DNA from: Dipteris shenzhenensis
Lineage: Eukaryota; Polypodiophyta; Polypodiopsida; Gleicheniales
NCBI GenBank assembly: GCA_047967505.1
Contig: CM106540.1
Direction: 5' to 3' (one strand)
DNA: 64,000 nt
The translations under genes and the position numbers were made by a program. The notes under the pieces were generated by a model. That model was not told the DNA's origin and searched no databases. It was given only the letters and a program-made list of their open reading frames with translations. Below are positions 9,606 to 20,667 of the stretch, in pieces. Within the stretch, counting starts at the first letter, position 1. Each line of letters opens with the position of its first letter.

Positions 9606-10725
9606 ATGGGACGGACAAAGAAGATGCAAGGTGGCTTCTCCTCGCTATCCAAAGAAGACGTTTAGCGAATCCTACAAGCTAAGGCAAACAGACGTGCCAA
9701 GGAGGTGGAGCACAGGCCATGGTTTGAATCAAGAAAAGCGCATGGGGTGGTGTGTGAACTGGACATGGAATAGGTCCGCCCAGAATTGGAAAGGTTGGCG
9801 AGGAGGGGCTTGTACTTCTTCTTCACAGGCCGCATCCCCTCGTTTGAAGAGGTTAAGGAGTTCATGCTCTTTGAGAGCGAAGTGCCTATACGAGTTGCTA
9901 CTCGACGTGATTCCTTGGGAAAGGTTTCTTTCTTGTTCAGTGTGTCTCAAAGCAGATCAGGGAAGAACTGGCGGGACGCACGTTCCAGTTTTCGAGGGCC
10001 CTTTTCTCATCATTCCGTGGTCACCGAAGCTCAGCATCAACGGATTCCTCTTACATGACTTTCCCATTTAGATTGAGTTCCCGAGCCTGCCATCTTGGCT
10101 TGGTAACAAGATTGGTAGCCTGGCAGCAACGTTGGGAAGAGTTCCACAAATCCCCTGGGCATCCTGGCAGCCATCTAACAAGAAAAGAGTCTAGATTCTC
10201 TATGACAGGACCCAGGAAATCCCAGAGTTCATCAATCTCAGGATGTGAAATGGCGTCAACTTTACTGTACAGGTTAGATTCAACCCCTTCCCGAATGCAT
10301 GCTATGTATGCAAACGGCTAGGACACTTCACCAAAAATTGCCCACTCAGATAAGCAAAACAGAGCGCTGGTCTTGGGTGACACGACCTCACCCATTGATG
10401 AGAAAACGTTAAATAGGAAGGGCCACCGAGGCCTGATCGAATTGGTTTGCATGAGCCTCCGTCAGATTCCGAGCAAACTGGCATGCATGAGCCATCTTGT
10501 GAGGCCACCTCGGACGAAAAGATTGTGACAGGTGATCCCTCAAAGGACCGGGTGCCATGACAAGAATGGCAGACTAATGGAAAGTGGCGAGAAAAAAAGG
10601 CAAAGCCAGATAGGAAAATTTGATAGAAGGTGCTCCCCCCACAAGAGCAGCCCAATTCTTCAGAGGTGGGCTATGGGCTTCCTAACCAATGGTGAGGGGG
10701 TTGAGAGGTTCATAGGACAACCGAT
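9606..10725 (+). pseudogene. LINE ORF1 (DUF4283-like plus CCHC zinc knuckle), broken
   Basis: ORF1 of plant LINEs encodes a nucleic-acid-binding protein that packages the element RNA. Starting from ATG at 9606 (MGRTKKMQGGF), pieces in different frames give GLYFFFTGRIPSFEEVKEFM and then VIPWERFLSC… IIPWSPKLS, the pattern of a DUF4283 domain. They end in a zinc knuckle CYVCKRLGHFTKNC (CX2CX4HX4C) at 10300-10341, followed by a Lys/Gln-rich tail. At least two frameshifts and several stops break it. Copies: 21,687-22,800, 46,072-46,264 (cut) and 52,057-52,797 (cut). Confidence 0.8.
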
Positions 10726-10806
10726 TTAATTTTATTAAGGATGCATATAAAGCACTTACCGATTGAAAGGGGTAAGGGAGATGGTAGAAAGGTAGGGATT
10801 TCAATC

Positions 10807-11232
10807 ATGTCGTGGAATGTGAGAGGATACTGTAATAACCTGAAGCAAAAGGGGTGTGTCTCGGTGATTAGGAAAACTATGCCGCATGTTATTTTAATGC
10901 AGGAAATTAAGTGCGGATGTGAGGATAATTTGTGGTTCACGTTCAAGAAGATAGGCTTCGAGGTGTTCATTAACTACCCAAAGAGAGGGAAGGGTGGGGC
11001 TGCCATTTTAGTTTCCAATCAGTTCTGCGCTAGGGAGGTCTAGAGGAGCGAGGAGGGGTGGTACATAGGTGTACATTTCACGATGGGGGGGCTTGAGTGT
11101 TGGGTAGCTAGTGTGTATGCCCCCAATAGCGGGTTGGAGAGGATGCAGTGTTGGAGGAATCTGTGCAGGGACGTGGCCGGGGACAATTGGCTACTGGGAG
11201 GTGACTGGAACGCAACGGAGGACCTTGCAGAC
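10807..11232 (+). pseudogene. LINE ORF2 AP-type endonuclease, truncated (family 1)
   Basis: Start of ORF2 at ATG 10807: MSWNVRGYCNNLKQKG, then HVILMQEIKC (catalytic Glu region), VASVYAPNS and LLGGDWNAT. These are the N-terminal and central motifs of the exonuclease-endonuclease-phosphatase fold that nicks target DNA. The C-terminal SDHxP motif is absent because of the internal deletion. A TAG at 11041-11043 interrupts it; unit 3 reads TAT there. Confidence 0.88.
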
Positions 11233-12925
11233 CAAGCTTTAGTTCAGGAGGACCGAGAGAGTGTGGCTAGCCTAATGGAGGTAATCCTGATTTTCAGCGG
11301 AGCTTCACGTTCGAAGTGTAGCTAGACAAAGTCCTTTCTGCTCGGGACGAGCCCAAATCTTGCTCCCGATTGTATAGAGGAAATCAGAGCGAAGGTGATA
11401 CCTAGAGGCCAAATTGTTAGGTACCTAGGGGCCCCTCTAGGTGTGGACATCACTCTCAAGCAACATTTCCTTTGGTTCACGAAAAAAGTCAGAACAAAAA
11501 TCAAATCCTGGAACGGGGTCTACCTAAGTTGGAATGCCCGTTGTCTGGTAATACAACATGTCCTAGCAGTGTCAGTCACTTATGTTGCCTCGCTATGGCA
11601 CTTCAAGAAAACACATTGTCTAGAAATTGAGGCGCTCTTTCGAGCATTTTTATGGATTGAACACCAAGGAAGGAGGAAAATGCATTAAATCCCATGGGAG
11701 CAGATGAAGGCTCCTAAATTGAAGGGGGGTGTAGGCCTCCCACATGTAAAAACCAGGAACCTCTCACTGGTTGGCAAGCTTCTTGCTCAGCTATTCTCCA
11801 GGCCAACCCCCTGGACAGAATTAGTGAAGGAAAAGCTCAAAGAGTCGAAAGGGAAGGGAGCGGGGCAATGGCGAGGGCTCTCGTTGTATGATAAACTAAT
11901 CTCTGAATTTCCAGTTGTGGTCACCGGAGTTGACATCCTGGCAGGGCTCGTCATGACGTGGAAATCCTACGTCGACCACCTCGGATGAAAAGGCACAGAT
12001 GGACTCAAAGGTGACGGCATTCTAGGTGAGTCGGTTTGGTGGAGCACGGCGCCGAGCAGAGCAAGTGACGCGTTTGCATGGCACGACATCAGGAGGGCAC
12101 GTAGTCTATTCAAGTGATCCCACAAAGGAAGATTGGAAATCGTTAGAGGCCTTGAGAACCCAGTTTCACATGTCCGATGGTGAAGCAGATCTTACCAAGG
12201 CAATCCTTGATAGAATCCCGAAAGACTGGCCTAGCAACCTGATTTCAGCCAAAGATCACGGATCGCCTCCTAATGGCGAATGGGGAAAACCCCCCTGAGC
12301 AAAATCTCAGCCAAAATAATCTACAAGCGACTTCACCTGATGCAAAATGCAGCTCCCTGGCTGAACAAAATATGGGGCTGAGAAGGGGCCAGGCCTGGTG
12401 GAGGTGCAAACTCATGTAAATATGGAAGGGATGTCAGATGGGGAAAGCAAGATTCTTGCTGTGGAAGATTCTCAACCATTCGCTGCTCGTCAAGGCAAAG
12501 CTAGCCAAAAGAGTGGCAGTGAACCCCTGCTATGGACTCTATGGTAGGGTGATGGAGGACGTAAGACACCTCTTTTGGAAATGTCAGATAAGAGAGCTAT
12601 GGCACTCGGTCCAATCCGCCGTTCGCAGCTTGGGGCTAATGGTCAGGTCACCAATGGCGTATTCCTCTCTTAGGGGACACCTCGAAAATCCCATCCACAC
12701 TAGCCCGCGAGTTGGCTGTACATAAGGGCGACAAAGCTGCTAGCAACATGGGAAGTCCGCAATAAAAATATCTTCAGACACAAAGTCCAGGTGGGCTTTA
12801 AAAATGCAGCCCTAGTCGCGGTTACTAAGGCCTTCCTCAAGGACTTGGCCCGAATTCTGGATAGATCCGACCCGGTAGTGAGCCACGCGCTCGCCTCAAT
12901 CAAGGCTAGTCTCAAGATAGGATAG
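11233..12925 (+). pseudogene. LINE ORF2 post-palm region and zf-RVT (family 1), deleted copy
   Basis: After the deletion joint the frame resumes at LVQEDRESVASLMEV, which in unit 1 follows directly after the FMDD motif. Then come IPRGQIVRYLGAPLGV, NARCLVIQHVLAVSV, MKAPKLKGGVG, and the zf-RVT (12,375-12,720; FLLWKILNHSLLVKAKLAKR). Stops occur at 11686-11688 and elsewhere. Without an RT palm it cannot encode a polymerase. Confidence 0.85.
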
Positions 12926-13066
12926 TTTGGATGATGTCTTCACCGTAGGCCCTGGCATCAGCCTACTTGGGCCAAATTTTGTACCGGTTTCTTTTTGTTG
13001 AGGGCTAACCATCCTCTTTAATATTGTCCGCATTTCTTTAAATAATTAAAAAAAACTCCACTAGAA

Positions 13067-13888
13067 AATAAAGTCCCTTCCCTTGGTTGTGCTATCTTAC
13101 ATATTTGTTTGTGAACACTGTGGGACACATCATCAGGGAACCTTGAACTCTTGCTTTAAATGACACAATATAATAGCAATGCATGAGTAATCATTTTTTA
13201 ATCAGGCAATGATGGCCCAAAAAATCGTACTATGGCATAATGGAGTTTCTCCACTACCAAAAGTTTATAATTCTCATCTAATCTTATATTACTATAAAGT
13301 GCAAAAAAATATATTATGTACCCCATACTATCATGTGTAATCATGTATGATTCAAAACTAGTCTTAAGGAATACCTCATCTTACCTTTACACTAGACTAC
13401 GCTCTAGGCACACTTATGATGATTCATCATTTGGATATACCTACATTCAATTGATTCAAGAATTTGAAAGAATAAACAATATCTTTGAGATGGAAAGACT
13501 TTTCCATCCATACGTAAAAATCTCAAAGTAAGGACATCGATTTTAAAAATCATGCATTACCACTCGCAAGACCACTTTTAACCAAAACCTAAAGCTGCTA
13601 TTTTTTGTTACTGTTTCGAGCAATAGTTTTTAAACATATACAAAAATTTACAAATTTTAATCCTAGGAAACACAATTCTATCATAGAATAATTTTTTAAA
13701 TGAAATTTAGGTCATAAGAAAACCATCACATGTAGCTGATTGTGAAAATTCCTCAAACATGGCCATATTTTTATGTTTGCAGATAGATTTACATAGTGTT
13801 AGCAAACTATTGTTAACACCACACGTCTTTTTTATTTCCAAGGTCCACTTGAACGGAGTGTGTCCTAATGTACACAATTTGAAATGTT
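13067..13888. other. AT-rich spacer, no gene
   Basis: Strongly AT-rich sequence shared with 25,154-26,002. Short open stretches such as 13,316-13,531 contain no recognisable domain and are not kept intact in unit 3 (an in-frame stop appears). I see nothing functional in it. Confidence 0.6.
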
Positions 13889-15292
13889 GATATTGCAATT
13901 CACATTAAAAAGGAAAGGTGTTTTTGAACACCACGTTTATTTCATAGGATGTCAAAGCTCTGCTCAATGTGGAATTATCCTATTACATCGGTTGATATTG
14001 CAAAGCATATATATAGAAACATGTCCATTTGGTATTAATTTCATACACTCCTCTACAAATGAAAAGTTATGTTTGTAAGTCTCATTTAATTCAATTTATC
14101 CTCTTCACAAAAAATCTCTTTGGCTTTTTAATGTTTGTGGCCTCATAGTATAATATGGAGACAACAAACATATTTGACACATATTCGACAGTTATTAGCA
14201 AAAGCAACAAACATTTTAGACGTTGGACCAAAACCTTCATAATTCAAGGAGTGATCACTTAGTCTTTGTTGAATGCTATAATGCAAGCTCCTAATGGCTA
14301 AAATAAGCAAGGTTCTAAGCGATGGGTCAAATATTTCACTGGGAAAGTATTGTTCATGTATTAACATAATCAGATCTTAGATTCTCAATGGAGCCAATCT
14401 TCAATGAGAAATAGCCCGGAAATAGCATATATTACTCAAAAAGTGGCTATTTTGTTTGTGGGAATTGGTATTTTCTCAAATTCTTTCATATGGTGTTCCA
14501 TGCAAGGGCATGACGATGCACAAGACACAACCATGTTGTTTGTCTATATATGGTAATGGTATGTGTGGCAAATTCCTAGTGCCTTTTCCAACAACTTTTA
14601 CCCTCAAGCATATGGCCATCCACATTTACAACCACTTGGCTTTCTATGTATTGAAGTAGCCATGTTACAAATACACGGACCACGGTCTTGCTGGAACTAA
14701 TACCTTCCATTGGTGTAGGAGATCTTCAATGACACCCACTCAATTAGTATGGATAGGACTCCTACAAAGCCATTTTTGGGAAAAAATTAGACCCTTCTCA
14801 TCACTAAAACCTCAAAGAAGGAGTCTCAAGAAAATTGCATCATAGATGTATTATGAGCAGATATTACATTGCCAAAGCCCATGAATCTTACCAACACCAT
14901 GCCAACAAGCACTAATCAGGTGTTGGATACATGGAAGGGAAGTAGACCTCTCTCTGAATCATGAAGAAAAGGCTCAAATAGAATGGCATCATGCATTGGA
15001 CTATGTCCATGAAGTTGCAATTACCCAAGACACGAACCATGCATAAAGTGCCTTGGCTTAAGCATTAAGTGGGCCTGGCATTGGCAGTGATACCAGATGT
15101 GGAGTAGCCTGAGATCATCGATGAACAGAGGTGGATGAGTCAAAGCAGATTTTGCTTCATCGGTTTAAGAAGGGTATAGGCAATTGTTAGCATTTGTACA
15201 CGGTCAACTTCAGGCATTAGAGCTCTCACAAACCAATGCAGGCAAAGAGTTTTACTCTAATTATCCTCCTCGCTTTATAGCATACAAGCAAG
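13889..15292. repeat. Repeat block J, unit 2 copy (unidentified)
   Basis: Same block as 3,198-4,597 and 26,003-27,407. The open frame seen in unit 1 is interrupted here (TGGTAATGG in place of TGGTATTGG, near 14,553). It is followed here by block K, which leads to the DUF4419 gene. Confidence 0.75.
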
Positions 15293-16355
15293 CCCTTCTA
15301 TCTTCCCTAGTTCCTTGCCTGTTATATTTCATACTACAGACTATCTATTAAAGAGCATGTAGAAAAAGAAAATCATAATTGCAGAACCTCATGCATGAGC
15401 ACAACCAAATAGTTTCAGGTGCTCACAAGGTGACTTCATGAAAAAAGCGACCCGCAGAAAAACCTTGTTAACGGGGGTTCTAAGAATCACGGGCCAAAAA
15501 ACCTTTCTGATGGGAGGGGGAGTTTTGCATCAGTTTACACCTCTGCATATACTAATTCAATGCCATTCATTAAACGTTCAGGAGAGCAAATCCTACCAAT
15601 CAAATGTTTACAAGTGTCAAGTACCATTGATAAAACTATAAATGTCGCAATCTCATGCCTTCCACTATACCTCATTGTTGCTCCAAAAAGCAATAAAGAA
15701 CATAACAAGCAGTAAGAGAACAGAAAAAGTTCCATCTATACAAGCTGCACCACCAAATATGGGTTGCATGCGTTCACTGCCTGTCTACTATAATGTGATT
15801 TGTTCACTGCTTGGCTACTATTAAGATTGCCCCACTGCTAGCTGAACTTTTGCAAGTCATACATGGCTACTGTCCCAAATACAAGCGGCCCAATAACAGT
15901 GTAACGATCAAAGGCCACACAACAAAGAACATGCGAGACGAGAGAGAGAGAGAGAGAGAGACTAGAAACAATGTGTTTATATTCTTGAATTGACACTACT
16001 TACGTATAGCCAAGCCAATCAAATGGCATTACAATCGAATCTGCTCGTACAAAGTGGCGATTCGTATCTTTATTCTAAAGTCACTAATGTACTATGCTAA
16101 TCGAATGAAGCTATTGTTCGAAAAAGGGAATTAAGTTCCCTAAGAACAATCAGCTCAATGAAATTCTAACACCATTTTCCTAACAACTGCGAGTGTGAAT
16201 GGTCATGGCCTGAACCTATGGTTCAAAAAAAGGGAATTAAATTCCCTAAGGATAATCAGCTTAATGAGATCCTAACGCCATTTTCCTATCAGCTAAGAGT
16301 GTGAATGGTCATCGCTTGGAGAATATAATAGGGATGGACAGGAAGGAGCAGTTGT
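15293..16355. repeat. Block K, spacer 3' of the DUF4419 gene, unit 2
   Basis: Non-coding sequence lying downstream of the minus-strand DUF4419 gene and shared with 27,408-28,363 plus 35,198-35,305. It includes a GA microsatellite at 15,940-15,960 and a near-tandem duplication of about 90 bp (about 16,117-16,207 and 16,222-16,313) containing the palindromic GGGAATTAAATTCCC. The second copy of that duplication is where the GC-rich LINE inserted in unit 3. Confidence 0.65.
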
Positions 16356-17474
16356 CTAGTGGGAGAGATCCTTACCATGGTCAAAGGTACAAACCCTTTG
16401 CGTACTTGGAGCTTTCTTAACTGGATCCTCCTTAAGAACAATTGCCCATGACAGCTTGGGAGCAATCCCCTTCCTTTCGTCCACAATACTATAACCCATG
16501 TGACCAGAAAACATAAGGGTCTTGTATTCCGTTCCGTTGTCATCAACTAACACATCCACCGTAAGATAACCAGGAGGTATGTCATTAGTGTCTATGACTG
16601 GAAATTCTACATTCCTGTTTTCAAGCCTAAGCCTGAAGTTGTCCGCCTGCCAGGTACCCTTCCTATTGAACACACAGAAGACGGAAAGCCATCCACTCAA
16701 ATATGCACTACCAGAGCCTAAGCTACTGTAGTGGCAGATTTTGCTCCAAAAGTTGAGGTCAATATTTCCCTTGCTGGTTTGTAGCAGCTGGGCTGTGATC
16801 GTCTTGAGCATGCGAGCCCACTTGGTGCAAACTGTGCCATAATTCTCAAGTTTGTCTATACGGCTATGAATAGCTTCCCAATCCCGTGCAGTGCCTGCGA
16901 GAGTGACTTGAGGGATCCCACACGCCAAACAAAACTTGTAGCTAAAGTAACTCTTCATTGTTGCCATCAAGGCCACGCTGCCAACGATGGTGTCATCATC
17001 CGTGGTGGTGGAGAAATTGGGAAGAATCCAATCGCAGATGCTACCGTCCTTGACGTTTTTCTTTAGCTCCTTGGTCATTTGTTGTGCCAACTTGCCATAG
17101 TCAGCTGACAATAACGTTCCGATATCGTAAACTGCAAGCTCCTTCTTCCCCTCATGCTCCACAAACATGGACCTCAAGGCCTCTGCATTTCCGTTCACGT
17201 AAAGTCCAAATTGAGTCACAATTGCCAGCCATACATCATCAGGCCGAATCACGAGATTGTGGTGCCGATTGTAGGCATCCAAAATTCCGTGCACAAAGCC
17301 ATTGGGTTTTGGGCAAAAGTCGACGTCTTTCCACTTGCTTTCCTGCAGGACTGTCCTGCACCTTTCTTGCTTGTATTCCTCAAGAAGAGCCAAGTAGTGC
17401 TTGCTGGGGCTACTGCAGAAAGTAGTAACGACGGAAGCAAGATGATCTGCAACCTTGAAAGTAACACCAGGCAT
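16356..17474 (-). CDS. DUF4419 domain protein, unit 2 (best-preserved copy)
   Basis: 372 residues from ATG 17474 to the stop at 16356, uninterrupted. The whole protein matches the DUF4419 pattern: RPDDVWLAIVTQFGLYVN (about 77-94), EHEGKKEL (105-112), ILPNFSTTTDDD (about 149-160), MATMKSYFSY (about 168-177), CGIPQVTLAGTARDWEAI (about 181-198) and the C-terminal SGWLSVFCVFNRKG. The family is of unknown function, known mainly from fungi and other microbial eukaryotes. The reading frame stays open upstream of the ATG for about 46 codons, to a TGA near 17,613, with no earlier ATG but with sensible sequence. The true start may therefore lie in an upstream exon. Damaged copies lie at 35,306-36,233 and 46,265-46,991. 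Whether it is expressed is unknown. Confidence 0.8.
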   Translation of the reverse strand: MPGVTFKVADHLASVVTTFCSSPSKHYLALLEEYKQERCRTVLQESKWKDVDFCPKPNGFVHGILDAYNRHHNLVIRPDDVWLAIVTQFGLYVNGNAEALRSMFVEHEGKKELAVYDIGTLLSADYGKLAQQMTKELKKNVKDGSICDWILPNFSTTTDDDTIVGSVALMATMKSYFSYKFCLACGIPQVTLAGTARDWEAIHSRIDKLENYGTVCTKWARMLKTITAQLLQTSKGNIDLNFWSKICHYSSLGSGSAYLSGWLSVFCVFNRKGTWQADNFRLRLENRNVEFPVIDTNDIPPGYLTVDVLVDDNGTEYKTLMFSGHMGYSIVDERKGIAPKLSWAIVLKEDPVKKAPSTQRVCTFDHGKDLSH

Positions 17475-17613
17475 GATGCAGTTGGCAGTTCGAATTTTGT
17501 CCTTTGAAAGGGTCTTCGAGCTTGTCCTAATGCGCTCGCCAAATGCTAGCTTACCGAGCTCTAGGGAGAGTAAGAGCTGAGGGGAGGAGCAAGAGCTGAG
17601 GGGAGGAGCAGCA
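17475..17613 (-). other. Open 5' extension of the DUF4419 frame
   Basis: In frame with the DUF4419 CDS the minus strand encodes LAFGERIRTSSKTLSKDKIR just before the annotated Met and stays open to a TGA near 17,613. A 19-bp string (AAGAGCTGAGGGGAGGAGC on the plus strand) is duplicated here and single in units 3 and 4. This may be the real N-terminus joined to an upstream exon, or translated leader; the sequence alone does not decide. Confidence 0.4.
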
Positions 17614-17714
17614 GCTCAAGCAGGAGACGCAAGGGGAGAAGCAGCAGCTGTGATTGCTTCCTCAAAGGACTAACATTGCGTTTATTGCACGTAATCGCCA
17701 CTGTTCATCAATGA

Positions 17715-17925
17715 CTGGTTCCACCATTGCGGGTGGGTCTACTGCGCGTATTCCCCATGGTTCAGCTTACGACTGCCTCCAAATTCGCACCATTGCGGGT
17801 GGGTCTATTGCGCGTAATCCCCACGGTTCAGCTTACGTCTGCTTCCAAGGGAGCATAGAATATTCGCATAGAGCCTAATCCCCACGGTTCAGCTTACGAC
17901 TGCTTCCAAATTCGCATCTATACTC
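17715..17925. repeat. 66-bp tandem repeats upstream of the DUF4419 gene
   Basis: Two full copies and one partial copy of a unit of about 66 bp, containing ACCATTGCGGGTGGGTCTA, GCGCGTAATCCCCACGGTTC and AGCTTACGACTGCTTCCAAA. Equivalent repeats lie at 47,217-47,355 in unit 4 and a single copy at 36,462-36,513 in unit 3. They sit 240-450 bp upstream of the DUF4419 ATG, so they are a candidate promoter or leader repeat; that role is inferred from position only. Confidence 0.75.
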
Positions 17926-18670
17926 CCTACCAATTAATTAGTTTGTTTTTTTATCCAGTAGAGTCTTAATTAAGCTATCTTTATCTAAGGCTTAATTTAT
18001 TTATTTTTGCTTTGATTAGCTTATGTTTCTTGGCATATACTATGTTCAAGGGGGCTTTCCCAAACTTTCAAGAACAGGATCAACTCAAAACCTTTCTCTT
18101 ATCAAGTGTGAGCGCTACCATTAAGCTCTAAAGTAACATCATGGAACCTTTCCTTATAGTAATATTATAAAATGGTTCCTCATCCCTCTCCCCTCTTTAA
18201 TGCCCTTCATGTGGTCCCCCCCTCTCTCTTTAATACTCTTCCCCCCTTCCCCTCTCACGTAAGCTTCTCTCCCTGCCCCTCTTTAATGCTCCCCCTTCCC
18301 CCCCTTTACCCTTAATTAATACTCCCCCCCTTAAATTTAATTATTCTTTATGCCCCCTCCCCTAACTAATTAATTGATTTTTCACGCTTGGGGGGTCCTA
18401 TTTGCACAAGGTTCAGCTTACGATTGGTTTCAACATTTTTGGTCTGCCTTTGGAAGGGTATAGGGAAGGTTGCTTCCCAAAGGTAAAATAGGCATTTTTT
18501 AGACATTTCTTTTTGGCCTGCCTTTGAAAGGGTGTAGGGAAGGTTGGCCGCTTCTCAAAAGTTAAATAGGCATTTTTAAGATATTTTTCTTAAATCTAAG
18601 GTGATTGGTCCAAGTATGCTCGTTGTAATAGGCTTTAATACATGCATTTACTGACTTCGTCCTCTTTGGC
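17926..18670. other. Gene-free upstream region of the DUF4419 gene
   Basis: C-rich and T-rich stretches on the plus strand with two copies of a motif like GAAGGGTATAGGGAA… CCAAAGGTAAAATAGGCA (about 18,450-18,500 and 18,525-18,575). A diverged relative lies at 58,240-58,290 outside the array. No coding sequence is supported. Confidence 0.55.
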
Positions 18671-18675
18671 CTCCC

Positions 18676-18677
18676 CC

Positions 18678-18728
<51 letters not shown>

Positions 18729-18750
18729 CCTTTTCTCTCTCCTTTCTTTC

Positions 18751-18782
<32 letters not shown>

Positions 18783-18815
18783 TCTTTTTCTTCTTCTCTC
18801 TAGGCAAGCCCCCCA

Positions 18816-18857
<42 letters not shown>

Positions 18858-18858
18858 A
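18676..18858. repeat. Compound CT microsatellite, unit 2
   Basis: Runs of (CT)n at about 18,681-18,724, 18,762-18,782 and 18,823-18,855, separated by short T- and C-rich linkers. Equivalent arrays lie at 36,551-36,721 and 48,127-48,247. Long Glu/Arg ORFs on the opposite strand are artefacts of the repeat. Confidence 0.95.
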
Positions 18859-19112
18859 GCCACATGAATGAATTCCTCTTGTTGACTTTTGGACCATTTG
18901 CATTTACTAATCTTTGTACACTCTTTCCTTTTCATGCCTCCGATTTTTGCTCTCTCTTAAGCATTTCACTAACCCACAGCAGGCCTAATGAATGATAGAT
19001 ATATATCATTCACCTTGTTTATTTTTATTTTTTTACGTGAAAAATTAATTAAATTATAAAAAAGTGGAAATACAATTAAGTAGATGCGCTAAGCGCTCGA
19101 AACACTATAAGC
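18859..19112. other. Spacer with short inverted repeat
   Basis: Contains the near-palindrome AATGATAGATATATATCATT at about 18,989-19,008, repeated in units 3 and 4 and diverged at about 58,463. It is followed by a T-run. No gene. Confidence 0.5.
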
Positions 19113-19407
19113 AGTTGGAACTGTTGTGAATGAGCCTATACATCTTGGGGGAAAGGAACATTGCTTCTATTGCACAAGGTCACCCTTGGATGGAGATTTA
19201 GTTCATGCTCTAGAATAGCCCCATATCATGCAGCATTCAATAGAAACATCCTTGTGGATTGTCTCATAGAGTCCCACTCCTCTACTCATCCAAGCAAAAA
19301 AAATGCTTAGACCATCTAGCTGATAACGCTATCCTCTAACTTGCCCACACTTAAGCTAACCATTGGTCAACCCCTCCCTCTCAACTTCCATGTGAGGGGA
19401 TGGGTTG
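19113..19407. repeat. Direct repeat D, 3' part only (unit 2/3 junction)
   Basis: At about 19,113 the sequence jumps from the DUF4419-upstream block into the 3' third of repeat D (GCAGTTGGAACTGTTGTGAATG). The zf-RVT fragment and the first part of D, present at this place in units 3 and 4, are missing. It marks a deletion at the unit 2/3 junction. Confidence 0.75.
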
Positions 19408-19900
19408 ACCTTTCATAGTCAAAAAGTGCTCGAAAATCACTCACGACCTCCACTCGCTTGCCAAATTCTAGGTATTTTATTTTGCGAAAATTCCTCACCC
19501 AGCCCATTCCCCTATATACAATCCCAATGGGTCATCATCCTTCTATTGCACAAAATCCCCAGCTATGATTGTCCACACTACTTTTATTGCACATAATCCC
19601 CATGGGTCAACATTCTTCTTTATGGTACATTTGGATTTCGAAGGACATATTATACGTGAACTCTATGTGCAAGCTAGGAGATAAGAGGATCTGTGTGCAC
19701 CTTAGCCTGCAAAGAAAAGATGTTTGTAACTAGAGACAATTGTGGGAGGAGAGAGTGGGTGATTGGAAATAGATAGAATCTATGCAAGACTTTTTTCACC
19801 TCAATCAAAGAGAAGTTGGGGTCTTGTGGCAGGTCTTGAGGAGTATCCCTAGGGCTAGCCAATGAATTTTATAATTCTCACTGGAGAGCAAAACAATGTA
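19408..19900. repeat. Block E spacer, unit 3
   Basis: Copy of 7,368-7,850; nothing coding. Confidence 0.65.
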
Positions 19901-19902
19901 TA

Positions 19903-20258
19903 ATGGGAGGCAATGTAGAGTTCATAAGGGTAGATGCTAGAACGGATACAGATTACTACTACGAGACAAAGCATTGGTATCCATTGTTTAACAACAAGTG
20001 GAGCTTACATGGAGGCACGAGTGGTGGAAGAACAAATTTTCAAAGATTTGGAGGGGCTATCAGGTTGAAGAGGGGAGATTTCTTCTTCGGAAGATCTTGC
20101 AAAATTGGCTCCTGGTTTGTAGGAGGATAAGAAGTTCATTTAAACTAGCGTATGCGCCTCTTGATCAAAGGGATAACACACTTGATTATGTTGTAGCTTG
20201 TAGGACTTGGAGGTGGGTCAAAACCATGGCGTGGAGTTGGTTAGATCATAGGGTTTAG
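19903..20258 (+). pseudogene. LINE zf-RVT fragment, plus strand (family 2), unit 3
   Basis: Copy of 7,852-8,220. The frame from 19,998 reads WRHEWWKNKFSKIWRGYQVE, then FLLRKILQNWLLVCRRIRSS and RTWRWVKTMAWSWLDHR without a stop for 86 codons. The C-terminal Lys in RWVKTM replaces Glu of the other copies. Relic of a LINE ORF2 tail, followed at 20,259-20,640 by the possible RNase H remnant. Confidence 0.6.
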
Positions 20259-20667
20259 TACTAGGGGGAAGGCAACAGGTACAAGGCGACCCGCATGGGT
20301 TCAATTTTACTGTGACGGATATTTGGGCCCTTCTTAGGGGAGGCTTTTCTTATCCCTATGGGGGGATAGAAATTTGATCGATATTCATGGTGAGTTGCAT
20401 GCAAGAAGCTGAAAAAATCGTGCTTTGGTTGAGGTAAAATTTTTCCTTCAAGATATGAGTGTCTTTGTTAATTGTAAGGATTTTCTGATAACTTCTTCCT
20501 TGGCCAATGTTAGCCATGATATACTCATTTGTCTGATGATCCTACTATGTTTCGCATAGACCACCAGCGGTTAGTCCCTCGTAGATGGCCCAATTTTATT
20601 TTTTGTGCTTTTTTGTGACTGGTCTAACCAACCATGTAATAAAACCGGCATTGTTTTAACCAAAAGA

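Larger units (their letters stand above)
9317..13053 (+). mobile_element. LINE family 1, unit 2 copy with internal deletion and intact TSD
   Basis: Non-LTR retrotransposon flanked by 13-bp direct repeats: AACTCCACCAGAA at 9304-9316 and AACTCCACTAGAA at 13054-13066, with an A-run just before the right one. This is the signature of target-primed insertion, so both ends are known. The interior holds ORF1 (gag-like, CCHC) and ORF2 endonuclease, then jumps near 11,233 straight to sequence after RT motif C, and ends with the thumb, zf-RVT and 3' tail. The missing part is the endonuclease end, linker and RT core, which unit 1 retains in part. The identical deletion in unit 3 (21,405-25,140) shows it happened before the units multiplied. 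Confidence 0.9.

Noticed and set aside
13316-13531. 71-codon ORF in the AT-rich spacer
   Set aside because: AT-rich, low-information sequence; the unit 3 copy is interrupted.
17084-17507. Plus-strand ORFs of 113 and 117 codons opposite the DUF4419 gene
   Set aside because: Antisense shadows; the minus-strand frame has the family signature over its full length.
18562-18935. Overlapping minus-strand ORFs rich in Arg and Glu
   Set aside because: They are translations of the CT microsatellite on the opposite strand; same for 36,479-36,743 and 47,949-48,327.
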